Below, one piece after another: positions 50,121-59,968 of a stretch of DNA of 64,000 nt (position 1 is the first letter of the stretch; each line of letters begins with the position of its first letter). The DNA is taken from positions 2,728,001 to 2,792,000 of the forward strand of contig NZ_CP013002.1 in NCBI RefSeq assembly GCF_001414055.1, written 5' to 3'. The position numbers were made by a program, and so were the translations under genes. The notes beneath the pieces were generated by a model. The model made no database searches, had not been told where the DNA came from, and saw only the letters and a program-made list of their open reading frames with translations. This DNA comes from Caulobacter henricii (GTDB taxonomy: Bacteria; Pseudomonadota; Alphaproteobacteria; Caulobacterales; Caulobacteraceae).

Positions 50121-50969
50121 ATGATAAAGAATATTTTTAAGAAAATTTATAGATCAATTATTGAGTTACTACCCCCAAAACTAAGCATTGTCATTCAATT
50201 TTTACGTCGCTTACATCGCCTCCCTAATCTTGCAAATCCACGCTCATTCAATGAAAAAATTCAGAAACTTAAGTTGACGCCCCCAACCGACGATATGGTG
50301 CGGTTTTCTAGCAAGTCATTGGTTAAACCAATCATCGCTGAAATCCTCGGGGCTGATTGGGTGATTCCATCGTACTGGCAGGGCCAGTATCTACCTCCGA
50401 GGGAGGAGCGCCTCTGGCCAGTTCCGTTTGTGATTAAGGCGAGCCACGCTAGTGGATGGAATAGATTCGTAATCACCAGTAAAGATTGTGATTGGGATTT
50501 AATAGAACGAGATTGTAAATTGTGGGATAGGCCATTCGAGCCGTTTTTATACGAGACTTGGTACAATCTTAGCCCTAGGGAAATAGTAGTAGAGCCATAT
50601 CTTGGCGAAATTGCGAGTTTACCACTCGATTTCAAGTTTTTTGTATTTAACGGAAATGTAGAGTGGATCCAAGTTGATACAGATAGGGCCACATCCCACA
50701 AGCGCGTATTTTTTGACCGGAAATGGAACAGAGCTCCATTCAATATCGAATATCCCATTGAAACACGGGAAATCGCACAGCCTATATATCTCGAAGAGAT
50801 GATTTCGGCAGCAGAGACTATAGGAAAGAGATTTAAATTCGTAAGAGTTGATCTTTACGAATTGGAAAACGGGCCTAAATTCGGAGAAGCCACTTTTGCC
50901 CCTGGGTCAGGCTACGAACGCTTCTCGCCGCCTGCGTTCGATCTACAGTTTGGTCAGCTCTGGAGGTGA
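50121..50969 (+). CDS. TupA-like ATP-grasp polysaccharide biosynthesis protein
   Basis: A 282-residue protein of the TupA-like ATP-grasp family. Conserved parts are ANPRSFNEKIQKLKL, VIPSYWQGQYLPPREERLW, PVPFVIKASHASGWNRFVIT (ATP-grasp lysine strand), EPFLYETWYNLSPREIVVEP and DFKFFVFNGNVEWIQVDTDR, with FKFVRVDLYELENGPKFGEA near the end. Such proteins modify sugar chains in capsule or O-antigen loci. The gene is distinctly AT-rich with codon use unlike the core genes, indicating transfer. It ends earlier than many relatives, so the C-terminus may be trimmed. Confidence 0.8.
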   Translation: MIKNIFKKIYRSIIELLPPKLSIVIQFLRRLHRLPNLANPRSFNEKIQKLKLTPPTDDMVRFSSKSLVKPIIAEILGADWVIPSYWQGQYLPPREERLWPVPFVIKASHASGWNRFVITSKDCDWDLIERDCKLWDRPFEPFLYETWYNLSPREIVVEPYLGEIASLPLDFKFFVFNGNVEWIQVDTDRATSHKRVFFDRKWNRAPFNIEYPIETREIAQPIYLEEMISAAETIGKRFKFVRVDLYELENGPKFGEATFAPGSGYERFSPPAFDLQFGQLWR

Positions 50970-51751
50970 CAGGCTTAGTGGGCAACTAGCGCAGTATTCC
51001 AGGCGGAGTCCATATCGATATAGTGGGGCGCGCTTTAGTAAGCTCGGAGCAAACTCTCTTCGCAATATAATCGGTGCAGAGATGTAGATTTGCTAGCCGT
51101 CCAGCGCAAACAGCCTTGAAGGTCGTCACGCTAGGGATCCAGCCCCACTGCAGCTGCAGGTGACGCAGATGGGCAGGATCAAAGACACCCGAGGCGATAG
51201 GAATCTTCACAGTGCCCCCACCGTTTCCTCCTCCAGATCGGGCGACACATTGGCGTTTCTATTCGCTCACGCGGCACCAGACTTTGAATGACGACAGCCT
51301 GATGAGGGCACGGCGTCGCTAGCGCCACCCCATCAATCAGAGTCCTGGGGAAGAGCACCTACCCGGTGACCGTAGCCTCTCTTCCTGCCGCCACGCGGAG
51401 CCTAACCAGGTAGAGATCTCGAGTTGCCAGTTAACCCCAACCACAACTGCGCTGGACGCGAACGGCCGCCTCACAGATGGCGGACTTGGCTGTCTCAAGA
51501 CAACTCCGGCGCAGTTAGGGCCGCTTGATCGAACTTGAAGAGCCCAAGCACTGCCGTTTTGCTTCGCCGTTAGGACATCCTGCCGACCCCATCACCACCT
51601 ACCTAGCCGGCTCGGCCAGGCAGGCCGCCGCCTGAAGCGTTCTAAATCTCGCCCGCTTAATGGTCGCACGTCACGGTTTACCCAAAGCATTGAGGCGAGG
51701 AAAAATAGAACTCGGACTGGCTCTGCTGATCGTGCCACTGCCTAGCGGTTA
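50970..51751. other. Gene-free stretch between polysaccharide genes
   Basis: These 782 bp separate the plus-strand ATP-grasp gene from the minus-strand flippase. A minus-strand frame at 50986-51210 (MKIPIASGVFDPAHLRHLQL...) reads somewhat protein-like, but I cannot place it and it lacks support. The GC content returns to high values between 51100 and 51700, unlike the genes on either side, so this may be a separate inserted fragment. Confidence 0.4.
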
Positions 51752-53017
51752 TCACCCCGGCGCTTTTCTAGCCCTTAAAATCAAAAACGAATAACACAAA
51801 AATATGAATATCTCGGTGATAATCCTAGAAGAAGCCATCCCTATTCCAGCATAATTTGGAACGATCAAAAACGTCGAAACCAAACTCACAACTGCCGCAC
51901 CAGACAGTGTTATGGCGATATATTTATCCATTCTAAGAGATACAAGAACCTGAGCCCCCATAACAGTATTGGCAGCTATGATTGGTAGCGTAAGAGCGAG
52001 AACATTTAGAACATCACCCCCCTCCTTGAATTGAGCGCCAAATAGAAAGCTCATCAATGTATGTGAAAAGAAAAGCAGGAATACTGTTATCATAGAATAT
52101 ACAAATGCAACTGTTGATATCATGATGATTGATAAATTCAAGCCGCGAAGACGATCTCTGCTTGTCTCCCCAACTAACTTGGACAACATTATCGACGCTA
52201 GCGGACTCAGAAACGCTGTGAATGCGCCGATCACCCTATCGGACGCGCCATACACTGCGGCGTCCTGCGGCTTGGCCAACACGCTCATCAGGAAGACCGA
52301 GGCAGTACTAAAAATCACTACTGATGCGCGACTGAAGAAAAGAGGAAACGTATCCCTCAACGATGTGACCAGTGAGCGCATCGTCGGCGCTCTGAAGCCA
52401 ACCTGCGCAAACATCATGCACCCGCCGAGACCGCAAACTATAGCAAAACCGATTAACTGGAAAAACAGCGCCAACAGTAGGCCGTGTCCATCGACAACGA
52501 ACATCATGATGAGACCAAGAGCGGTCAACTGCCCGAAGGCCTCCACCGCTACACCCCGAACGGGCTTTCCCACGCCTTGGAAATACCAGAGGGAAGACCC
52601 CCCCTGCATAATGCCCAACCCAACGGCCAATGCTACAAGGACAAAGTTATCTCGCAGGTGAGAGCTAGCAGAGGATATCAACAATCCAACAATTGCTACC
52701 AATGGCACCAACAGTAAGCGCGAAAACACAACATCGCTGGCGATCTGAGCTTTTTCCTGAACATCGCGAGCAAGCGCTATCGCTCGAGTGCCACTCATAC
52801 TGAAGCCGTACTCAATGATAACAGACAGCACAGTGGCCAAGCCATAGGCCGATACGAACAGACCGAAATCGAATATACCAAGACGGCGAGCAAGAACGGG
52901 ATAAAGAACAAGCGGCGAAAGAAATTTTAGGGAAAAGCCAAGATATACAAGAACTACCTCAGCCGATCTCCTACTGAGAAGAATTTTTGATATTGTTGTA
53001 GCTAATATATTTGTCAT
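51752..53017 (-). CDS. Oligosaccharide flippase (Wzx-like membrane protein)
   Basis: A 421-residue integral membrane protein with about 12 predicted hydrophobic helices and the MATE/Wzx style: FSLKFLSPLVLYPVLARRLG, IFDFGLFVSAYGLATVLSVI, YGASDRVIGAFTAFLSPLAS and GDVLNVLALTLPIIAANTVM. It would flip lipid-linked repeat units across the inner membrane. The ATG at 53017 lies 14 bp after the stop of the GT4 gene upstream. AT-rich, like the rest of this minus-strand block. Confidence 0.87.
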   Translation of the reverse strand: MTNILATTISKILLSRRSAEVVLVYLGFSLKFLSPLVLYPVLARRLGIFDFGLFVSAYGLATVLSVIIEYGFSMSGTRAIALARDVQEKAQIASDVVFSRLLLVPLVAIVGLLISSASSHLRDNFVLVALAVGLGIMQGGSSLWYFQGVGKPVRGVAVEAFGQLTALGLIMMFVVDGHGLLLALFFQLIGFAIVCGLGGCMMFAQVGFRAPTMRSLVTSLRDTFPLFFSRASVVIFSTASVFLMSVLAKPQDAAVYGASDRVIGAFTAFLSPLASIMLSKLVGETSRDRLRGLNLSIIMISTVAFVYSMITVFLLFFSHTLMSFLFGAQFKEGGDVLNVLALTLPIIAANTVMGAQVLVSLRMDKYIAITLSGAAVVSLVSTFLIVPNYAGIGMASSRIITEIFIFLCYSFLILRARKAPG

Positions 53018-53031
53018 GAATACAATTTTCG

Positions 53032-54240
53032 CTATAATTTCTCGATTAAATCAATATATGAATTCACTGACTGAGATGCTGAAAACCGATCTGAGCTATC
53101 TCGAATTTTTCTCCTGTATAGGTCTAGCACTCCAGGATCTTTGATAATTGAGGAAATCGACTCGCTCCAGTCGTTTTCGTCACCTGGCCTTAGAAGCTTC
53201 CCATCAATACCGTCTCTCACTAACTCCGGAATGCCGCCCGTTCGAGAAGCAAAAACTGGCAAGCCGATCTGCAGAGCCTGAATAACTACTCCTGGCGAAT
53301 TTTCACGCCATAATGACGGCACGCAAAGGATGTCTGCACTCGCCATCGCATTTGCGACTTCCTGCTGCGAAACATGCCCCGAAAAGCTGATGGCTGTTTG
53401 CTTCGCGTATTTCAAGCGCAGTTGCTCTAGATCCCTACCAGATCCGACTACCCTTAACTCTACTCTATCAATTAATTTAGCTGATAATATCGCACCGATA
53501 AGAAAATCAACACCCTTTATGGCGGAAATCTGGCCAACATATAAAAGTCGCAACTTGATCCGCGCCCGATTGACTTGTGCGACCGTAGGCCTCGGATACT
53601 CGTTCGGGTTAATTATGACCGAGGCGGAAGCCGGGACGATCCCGGAAATTCTCAGGAACTGATCAAGATTTGCCTGCGATGGAGAAACGATATGCAGTTG
53701 CTTTATACGCTTCAGAGCTGCGATCTTGAACAAAGATCCAAATTTACATTCGCCACATAGTTTTTGACAATCGTGTCCATCCCGAAACATCGATGTCTTA
53801 ACGCAGAGCAGGCTGAGATCGTGCAAGACAATGATTGTGGGAATGTTCGCACGCGCCAGAGCATCTAGTCCATTGAAGCCAAGCCCCTGTGGTACATGGA
53901 CGAAAGCAACATCGGGATTATTATCTGATATGAAATCCTTCCATATCTTTACATTTCGAGGATCGACCAGGTCCTGAGTATGCCAGATAATCTTATCTAA
54001 AGTCTTTTGGCCTGCGAAATTAAATGCTTGATATGGACGGGGCATCAGAACCCGAAAGACATCGAACCCGCCTACCTCATCAACAAAAGTCCCCCGCATC
54101 GCAACATCAGGTGCAGTAGAGAGCACAGAGACGTCATATCCTCGAGCGCTCAATCCCCTTGCAAGCTGACAAGCAGAGTACTCAGCCCCCCCTACTATAT
54201 GGGGCGGGAAGTGAGCAGAGAACACCGCGACCTTCTTCAT
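53032..54240 (-). CDS. Glycosyltransferase family 4 protein A
   Basis: A 402-residue GT-B enzyme. The ATG at 54240 (MKKVAVFSAHFPPHIVGGAE) follows GGGTGA; an upstream in-frame start adds 13 unlikely residues. The donor-binding half has RLLYVGQISAIKGVDFLIGA, VVGSGRDLEQL, ISFSGHVSQQEVANAMASAD and VPSLWRENSPGVVIQALQIG, the E-x7-E type GT4 signature, then PVFASRTGGIPELVRDGIDG. A Cys-rich insert (CQKLCGECKFG) is present in the N-terminal half. Acceptor unknown. Confidence 0.9.
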   Translation of the reverse strand: MKKVAVFSAHFPPHIVGGAEYSACQLARGLSARGYDVSVLSTAPDVAMRGTFVDEVGGFDVFRVLMPRPYQAFNFAGQKTLDKIIWHTQDLVDPRNVKIWKDFISDNNPDVAFVHVPQGLGFNGLDALARANIPTIIVLHDLSLLCVKTSMFRDGHDCQKLCGECKFGSLFKIAALKRIKQLHIVSPSQANLDQFLRISGIVPASASVIINPNEYPRPTVAQVNRARIKLRLLYVGQISAIKGVDFLIGAILSAKLIDRVELRVVGSGRDLEQLRLKYAKQTAISFSGHVSQQEVANAMASADILCVPSLWRENSPGVVIQALQIGLPVFASRTGGIPELVRDGIDGKLLRPGDENDWSESISSIIKDPGVLDLYRRKIRDSSDRFSASQSVNSYIDLIEKL

Positions 54241-54288
54241 CGATTCACCCGACTTGAGACCTTCAATTAAGCTATGCAAAAATGGGAG

Positions 54289-55545
54289 TCATGAGCGCCG
54301 GTCGCCATGTAGATCGCCTATCCAGCCGTATGCAGCAAGGAGGGTCACGAGAAAGGTAAATGATGCTCCTTGGGTGATATCCTCTGCAAACATAATGGCC
54401 ACACAATACACCAAAAGGGGGGATATTCTAAATTTGTGTGACAAAGGTGCCGACATTAAATGTCCCACCAATATTAACATCGCAACGGGCAATCCAATTG
54501 TGCGCGCCGCAAACAAATATCCGTTATGACTCGCTCTCAGAACACCAAACAACGGAGTACTTTCGAGGTATGCAGACCAGCCCATTCCAAATGGCCTTGC
54601 AAATGCGGACAAAAGGGCTTGCACCGAAGTTTCTCCGCGTCCGGCTAGATTTTGCGCCAGCCGGTCTGGATCAATTCGTGAAGCGTAACGAGTTCCGTCA
54701 AATTCAAAGCCCAGCGCCGGTGCGATCAGTAGGCTGGCAGTCATAACGAGTACGAGCAAGAACGGCATTGCTGCAGCAGCCTTATCTCGCCGCGCAATGA
54801 GATAGAATAGGAAGCTCATAGCGCCGGCCAAAAGGGCTGCTCGCGATAGAGTAAAGGAAAATCCAGCTACCAGTAGGAACAGTGCCAACAACATGACAGT
54901 CAGACCGCGATACGGCCCATAGTTTAATTTTCGACTCGTCAAGCTCAAACAAAAAGCTGCAGGTACAGCCAGCCCGACCAATGCCATTGCTAAGTTCGGG
55001 TGTTCGGCGACTGTCGTGTATCGGACTTGCAATGCGGCCCACGAAACAAGCGCTCGAGGCGAAGCCAAGCCAATGGCTGTCAGTAGGTCTCTTAGGCCTG
55101 CTGCCGCAAAAAAGATGCTGACTACGTGCAGTACAACCCCGGCAAGCACCCCAGACATAAAAATCCTGAGGGTCTTATCCCGCGTCTGAAACCGCTCAAC
55201 AAGTCCTGCTGCAGCGACCGCAGAGGCCAGCCAGCGTCCGTAGAACACTATTTCCGCTGGGTCAGGCCACTGCTCGGCCGCGAACATCTGCAAAATCCAG
55301 GAGACCAGGATTACGGCGACGCCACTCATCGCTACGACCTGTGCACGGCGCGTCATCGGAAAGGCCGTTGCGGCCATGACTATCAACATCAGATCGGTCA
55401 AACGGGGAGACTGAAGCTGCCCCGGTATGAGAAGCCAAGGAGTTGTAATAGAGACACCGAAAACAAACAAAAGCGCGTCTTTGACCGGCGTCTTCAATTC
55501 GAAATTTTGCTGCATCTTAGGCATAGTACCAATAAGGTTTTTCAA
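54289..55545 (-). CDS. O-antigen ligase/polymerase-like membrane protein
   Basis: A 418-residue protein with about ten transmembrane segments and a large loop, the Wzy/WaaL architecture. The ligase-type features are RYTTVAEHPNLAMALVGLAV, AGFSFTLSRAALLAGAMSFL and the loop with LASH-type segment LRASHNGYLFAARTIG. It probably polymerises or transfers the polysaccharide repeat. The start is uncertain: TTG 55545 with GGTGA upstream is used; an ATG at 55524 is possible. It precedes the GT4 gene by 48 bp on the same strand. Confidence 0.78.
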   Translation of the reverse strand: MKNLIGTMPKMQQNFELKTPVKDALLFVFGVSITTPWLLIPGQLQSPRLTDLMLIVMAATAFPMTRRAQVVAMSGVAVILVSWILQMFAAEQWPDPAEIVFYGRWLASAVAAAGLVERFQTRDKTLRIFMSGVLAGVVLHVVSIFFAAAGLRDLLTAIGLASPRALVSWAALQVRYTTVAEHPNLAMALVGLAVPAAFCLSLTSRKLNYGPYRGLTVMLLALFLLVAGFSFTLSRAALLAGAMSFLFYLIARRDKAAAAMPFLLVLVMTASLLIAPALGFEFDGTRYASRIDPDRLAQNLAGRGETSVQALLSAFARPFGMGWSAYLESTPLFGVLRASHNGYLFAARTIGLPVAMLILVGHLMSAPLSHKFRISPLLVYCVAIMFAEDITQGASFTFLVTLLAAYGWIGDLHGDRRS

Positions 55546-56060
55546 GACGTCACCAAATCATAATCAAAATCGCCGTATATTTTCGAACCCTTGGCAACAT
55601 TTGAATCATGTGACAACTGTGCGACTGCGCGGATCGTAATTTCAGCGTTCATATAATTGACCATTTGCCTGCTCCCACTGCCACGCTCGTCCCATTCGAA
55701 AACACAAACACATAACTTCTCGGCGACACCTCCATTAGTGTCTCGTATGGACCGGCCCAACGCTGGTCGCCACAACTGAATCCCGAAACAGCGAGTGATC
55801 TGACGGGTTCTACTTGAGGGGGCTGGACCACAAACACCCGGAAGGATGTCCGAAGTCCGCCTCTTGGCAATGCTTGCTACTCTAGCAGTTGTTTGCGACC
55901 AACCGGGGCTACATGGCAGCGCCAGACCCTTTCGGCCAAGCTGACTGACTAGAGCCAAAAGCCTTGCCCATACCGCTCTCGTGTCGGCAGGATTTAGCGA
56001 ACCGGCGCCTCCAACCCACTAGCCGTTCGTTAGCATGGAGACGCTCAAGGATCAGCGTCG
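55546..56060. other. Gene-free stretch inside polysaccharide cluster
   Basis: These 515 bp between the ligase-like gene and the next GT4 gene carry the presumed promoter of the AT-rich minus-strand block (the first 100 bp are AT-rich). A minus-strand frame at 55542-55958 lacks a usable start or family features. GC content changes near here, suggesting a junction between two gene blocks of different origin. Confidence 0.45.
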
Positions 56061-57140
56061 TCACGCTTCGGCACTGTTTAGCCCAGCATAAGCGAGATGA
56101 TCGACCACCTGCCTTGCAGCTCGAGCCCAGGTAAAAGTCGCCGCGTGCTGGAGGCCGTCCTGAACCCTCGCCTGCCTTGCATCCGCACCTAGCGCCGCGA
56201 CCTCAACCATTGCACGGATCCATCCGGCCTCGTCAGTCGGATCGACATAAGCACTTGCGTCGCCACAAACCTCCGGAATAGCGCCCGCTCGAGAAACCAC
56301 GGTCGGACAACCGCACAGCATTGCCTCCAAAGGGGGCAGGCCAAACCCTTCCGTAAGTGACGGGAAAACAAAGGCGGCTGCATGAGCATAAAGAGCGCGC
56401 AACTCGCCGTCGCTGATCCGCCCCAGCAGTCGTACGCCAGGGGGCGGTGCAAGGCTGGCATCGGCGAAGACTCGGGAATTCCCGCCTCCGGCAATGACCA
56501 AAGGCGGCTGCCCTGCCGGACGCGCCGCCGCCGCTCGCATCAGCATTGCCAGGTTCTTATGGGGGCTGAGATTGCCGAGCGCGAGCAGATAGCCACCGGG
56601 TATCAAACCGTGCCGTCCTAGAGTGTCCGGATCCGGGGAGATCTTCAGGATGTGGTCGGCACCGTTCAGAACTACTCGCGCCTTTCCCGGCGGCACAACG
56701 CCAAACCGCTCGAGCTGTACGCGGGAGTATTCTGAGATGGTGAGCACCACGCGCGCACGCCGCGCCAGTTGTGGCAACAAAAAGCGATACCAGGCGCGAA
56801 AAGCGGGCGAATAGGCTTCAGGCTGCAGCCAGGGCTGGGCGTCATGGATAAGCACGACCTGATCGCGGACCGCCATGGGGCCAGTGTTACAGGGACTGAA
56901 CAGGCATCGATCACCACGCATCGACGGTAACTCAAACTGCTCCCATACCTGCCCACCAAGATGACCGTGCACCATCGGAATAGGCAGCTCGGCAAGCGCC
57001 CTAGCCTTCGGCGCAAAGGCAGAAACCTCAACCTCGTCGCTGAATGCCACCAACGCGCGGGTCAGCTCCTGAGCGACTCTGTCGACCCCGGATAGAGGTC
57101 GCGTAGCGAAGCGGGCGTTGAGAGCTAGACGCAGCGTCAC
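56061..57140 (-). CDS. Glycosyltransferase family 4 protein B
   Basis: A 359-residue GT4 enzyme. I start at GTG 57140, which overlaps the upstream gene's stop (GTGA) and gives RLALNARFATRPLSGVDRVA, the typical N-terminus of mannosyltransferase-like GT4s. It has PGGYLLALGNLSPHKNLAML, PPLVIAGGGNSRVFADAS, GVRLLGRISDGELRALYAHA, FVFPSLTEGFGLPPLEAMLC and GCPTVVSRAGAIPEVCGDAS, the full donor site with E-x7-E. GC-rich, unlike the GT4 gene at 53032. Confidence 0.93.
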   Translation of the reverse strand: MTLRLALNARFATRPLSGVDRVAQELTRALVAFSDEVEVSAFAPKARALAELPIPMVHGHLGGQVWEQFELPSMRGDRCLFSPCNTGPMAVRDQVVLIHDAQPWLQPEAYSPAFRAWYRFLLPQLARRARVVLTISEYSRVQLERFGVVPPGKARVVLNGADHILKISPDPDTLGRHGLIPGGYLLALGNLSPHKNLAMLMRAAAARPAGQPPLVIAGGGNSRVFADASLAPPPGVRLLGRISDGELRALYAHAAAFVFPSLTEGFGLPPLEAMLCGCPTVVSRAGAIPEVCGDASAYVDPTDEAGWIRAMVEVAALGADARQARVQDGLQHAATFTWARAARQVVDHLAYAGLNSAEA

Positions 57141-58273
57141 GGTTGGGCTGCCATGCGATAGACAATGGTGGTAGCTTGAGCCATGTCCAAAGCGGTGATT
57201 CCAACACACTTGGCTTTGGACGCCTTGCCGAGAACAGCACGAAGTTCTGCAGGAGCATTCTGAATTATGGCATCAGCGAAAAGCTGAGGTGACGCATTTA
57301 CGTCTAGCAGGCTACCGTTCTCCCCATGCTTCACAGCAAATGACGTTCCACCTACCGCTGTCGAAATGATGGGCAGACCGGCCTGAAGAGCCTCGAGTAG
57401 TACATACGGCATAGCCTCATATCGGCTTGTCATTACGAATAGATCGAATGCTGGAAGATACTCTCGAGCATTGAAACCGGAGAAAACAGAAAGTGCTTTT
57501 CCTCCTGCCGCCATAGTCACTTCCAATAGCTCCCCATCTCCCAGAATGACGCCACGAATACGCGGATCGAGCGCGTTGGCGAGACAGATGGCTTCAGCAA
57601 AGCGCTCGGGATTTTTCTGTTCGCACAAGCGACCCACGAACCCGACGGCGATGTCGCCAGCCTGCAAACCTAAGGCGGCACGGGCCGCCTCTCGGTCCAC
57701 AATTGGTGCCGGAGTTAAGCCATTCGCGACAGTATGAATCTTGCTCAAGGGGATGCCGAGGACACCAGCGTGATCCGCTTCCTCGGACGAAACTGCGATT
57801 ATCGCATCCGAGACGAAGCGCCCAAGCAGCGCCTCGACACTACCATAGACTAGGCGAGCTGGATTACTTGTGGCTGGATCCATGGTTCGAAACGCATGCG
57901 GCGTGTAGACGCGTAGAGTGCCGCTCGGCGCAACTAGCCGTGCCAGCGCGCCGGCCTTGGAGCTGTGCGCATGAATAACGTCGAACGGACCGAGGCGGTC
58001 GATGGCGCGACGTAGTTCCCGGGCGCACCCGATGTCCCAGGGGCCGACTGCGCGGCGCATTGGCAGCGCTTCGAGAGCCATTAGAGAAAGCCCCCGCAGT
58101 TCGCGGATGAACTTCAGCTCAGCCCGTACGGGCGAATAGATAACCGCAACAATGTGCCCAAGTAGGAGCAACTCTCGCGCTAAATCGACAACATGTCGGC
58201 CCGAACCCCCGCCCGATGGCTCAGTTACTAGGAGGATCTTGAGAGGCTGCTGTGGTTGCGTTGGCTCAGACAA
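57137..58273 (-). CDS. Glycosyltransferase family 4 protein C
   Basis: A 378-residue GT4 enzyme: KILLVTEPSGGGSGRHVVDL at the N-terminus, FDVIHAHSSKAGALARLVAP, IAVGFVGRLCEQKNPERFAE, RGVILGDGELLEVTMAAG, FVMTSRYEAMPYVLLEALQA and GLPIISTAVGGTSFAVKHGE. It overlaps the epimerase gene upstream by 8 bp and the next GT4 gene by 4 bp, so three genes form a tightly coupled operon. Donor and acceptor sugars unknown. Confidence 0.94.
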   Translation of the reverse strand: MSEPTQPQQPLKILLVTEPSGGGSGRHVVDLARELLLLGHIVAVIYSPVRAELKFIRELRGLSLMALEALPMRRAVGPWDIGCARELRRAIDRLGPFDVIHAHSSKAGALARLVAPSGTLRVYTPHAFRTMDPATSNPARLVYGSVEALLGRFVSDAIIAVSSEEADHAGVLGIPLSKIHTVANGLTPAPIVDREAARAALGLQAGDIAVGFVGRLCEQKNPERFAEAICLANALDPRIRGVILGDGELLEVTMAAGGKALSVFSGFNAREYLPAFDLFVMTSRYEAMPYVLLEALQAGLPIISTAVGGTSFAVKHGENGSLLDVNASPQLFADAIIQNAPAELRAVLGKASKAKCVGITALDMAQATTIVYRMAAQP

Positions 58274-59273
58274 AGCGGCCCTCCGAGTCAGTCGACCAGC
58301 GCTTGAGCGCCCATGGCAAGCGCCCCGGCTCAGCCCATCCTTGGGCTTGGAGCCAGCCCGGGATGATATCTGTCGACTTGACCAACTTGGTGATGCGTTC
58401 GGGGTGGATGCCGATGCCCGCTGCCGACATTGGACGCGCCAAAATTGCAGCCATCATGAGCAGCGCGTGGGGCAGAGTGAAGGTACGAGCCCGAGTGAAA
58501 TGCGCAGCACAGAAGGCCAGTACGATCTGCTCGATCGTATAACGATCAGGGTAGCTGCCATTAAACAGAATAAAACGCTGCTTCAGTGCATGGGCACGCT
58601 GGACTGCCTCCAGAAGATCCTCAACGTAGAAGCAGGCCTTTATTGTGTCACGACGACCGGGGAAGACGAAGAAGCCTTTCTTCAAAAGGGAGGCTAGGCG
58701 AGTAAAATTTCCCCCTTCTCCCGCGCCGAAAATGACGGCTGGCCGGACAATTAACAGTCTGCGGTTTTCAGCCTCGTGCAGCCAAGCGCGATGGATACCC
58801 TCGGCTAACCATTTGGACCAGCCATAGGCACTTTCGGGTGCCGGAAGACTGGCTTCGGTCATGGTCTCTTCGCTTGGCCCGTAGACAGAAATTGAGCTCG
58901 TGAAAACAATATCGATACAGCCAGTACGTCGCGCAAACGCAGTGATCTGCGTCGCTCCAGCAATGTTAGTTTCGTAGTATTCATATGTCTGATGGCCAGG
59001 CGTGGTGTGTACTGCCGCAAAATTAAATATGGTTTCCACCGGGCCTTCGATGGTGAGGTTTGACAAATCGCGAACGTCCGCCTCGATATATGTCACGCCT
59101 TCTAGTGGTTCTTTCGGCGGTCGGATGTCGGCGCTAACAACCCGCCCCGCATGTGTGTTCACAAGGCGCTTGAGCAAATGGGAGCCGATGAAGCCGCTCC
59201 CGCCAAAAACCACAATCTTACCGTGAGCCACTGACAGTTCCCCTTGTTTCGCCTGGCGCGTGTTCGTGCTCAT
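58266..59273 (-). CDS. NAD-dependent epimerase/dehydratase (SDR)
   Basis: A 335-residue extended SDR. Start at the ATG at 59273 (MSTNTRQAK), which overlaps the stop of the ugd remnant (TGATG). NAD motif is KIVVFGGSGFIGSHLLKRLV, then TYIEADVRDLSNLTIEGPVE, FTSSISVYGPSEETMTEASL and the active-site YxxxK in SAYGWSKWLAEGI. GRRDTIKACFYVEDLLEAVQ is a typical sugar-epimerase segment. It probably supplies or modifies a nucleotide sugar for the adjacent GT4 enzymes. Confidence 0.92.
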   Translation of the reverse strand: MSTNTRQAKQGELSVAHGKIVVFGGSGFIGSHLLKRLVNTHAGRVVSADIRPPKEPLEGVTYIEADVRDLSNLTIEGPVETIFNFAAVHTTPGHQTYEYYETNIAGATQITAFARRTGCIDIVFTSSISVYGPSEETMTEASLPAPESAYGWSKWLAEGIHRAWLHEAENRRLLIVRPAVIFGAGEGGNFTRLASLLKKGFFVFPGRRDTIKACFYVEDLLEAVQRAHALKQRFILFNGSYPDRYTIEQIVLAFCAAHFTRARTFTLPHALLMMAAILARPMSAAGIGIHPERITKLVKSTDIIPGWLQAQGWAEPGRLPWALKRWSTDSEGRFV

Positions 59274-59640
59274 CAACAAGTAATCCGACTATGCGCATAT
59301 TCTACTGGGACCATCTCTGCGGGCCGACAGACGGTGCTCAGGTCCACGACGGTCGGCGACCGCATCAATAGCTTCAGGCGGTCGAGGTCGAGTGCCCGGC
59401 ACTGGTACCACTCGGTGATGATCACCATTGCGTCGCCTCCCTCGACATCCTCATTGGTGCCCACCCTGAAGTCACTGTACTTGAGCTGGTGAGCCACTTC
59501 CTTGTCAGTCCCCGGATCGAAGGGCTGGACCTGGCTGCCTAGGACCTGTGGAGTCGGGGTGATCTCTAGGCTGTGCGCGTCGCGCATGTCGCCTGCGTTT
59601 GCCTTGAAGGTCACCCCCAGCACCCCGACGGTCGTGTCAT
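59273..59640 (-). pseudogene. ugd: C-terminal remnant of UDP-glucose 6-dehydrogenase
   Basis: Only the last ~120 residues of a roughly 435-residue UGD family enzyme remain: TVGVLGVTFKANAGDMRDAH, SLEITPTPQVLGSQVQPFDP, EGGDAMVIITEWYQCRALDL and LKLLMRSPTVVDLSTVCRPA. The N-terminal NAD domain and the catalytic Cys region are absent; homology stops near 59640. The stop codon is still coupled to the epimerase start, showing that an intact gene once stood at the head of this operon. Confidence 0.85.
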
Positions 59641-59862
59641 CGCAACGCGCATGGATCCCCCACAACCACTCCCCACCCAATCTGGCAGGACAAACGAGTT
59701 GCTGTGTTAGTCCCCCACTCAGGCGGCTAGCGCAACGCCAAACTCAGCCCGATGTTGAGCTTGTCGGCGTTATCTGGGCGATCCTTGTGATACGAGTGTG
59801 ACAGTCGACAACCCTCCAGCATTCCGAGACGATACACACTTGGTCTTGCGCAGACTTTGCTG

Positions 59863-59875
59863 CCCCCCCCCCCCC
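59863..59875. repeat. Homopolymeric tract of 13 C
   Basis: Thirteen consecutive Cs in non-coding, remnant-rich DNA between the ugd fragment and the acetyltransferase fragment. The length may be a sequencing uncertainty or a slippage hot spot. No gene reads through it. Confidence 0.8.
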
Positions 59876-59968
59876 GCGCCGAGCTGGAAATTTGGCAGCG
59901 CGACTACCAAAAGCGCCGTCCTCACTCCAAGCTCGGCTAGATGAGAATAAGAGGATACGTACAAGTAA

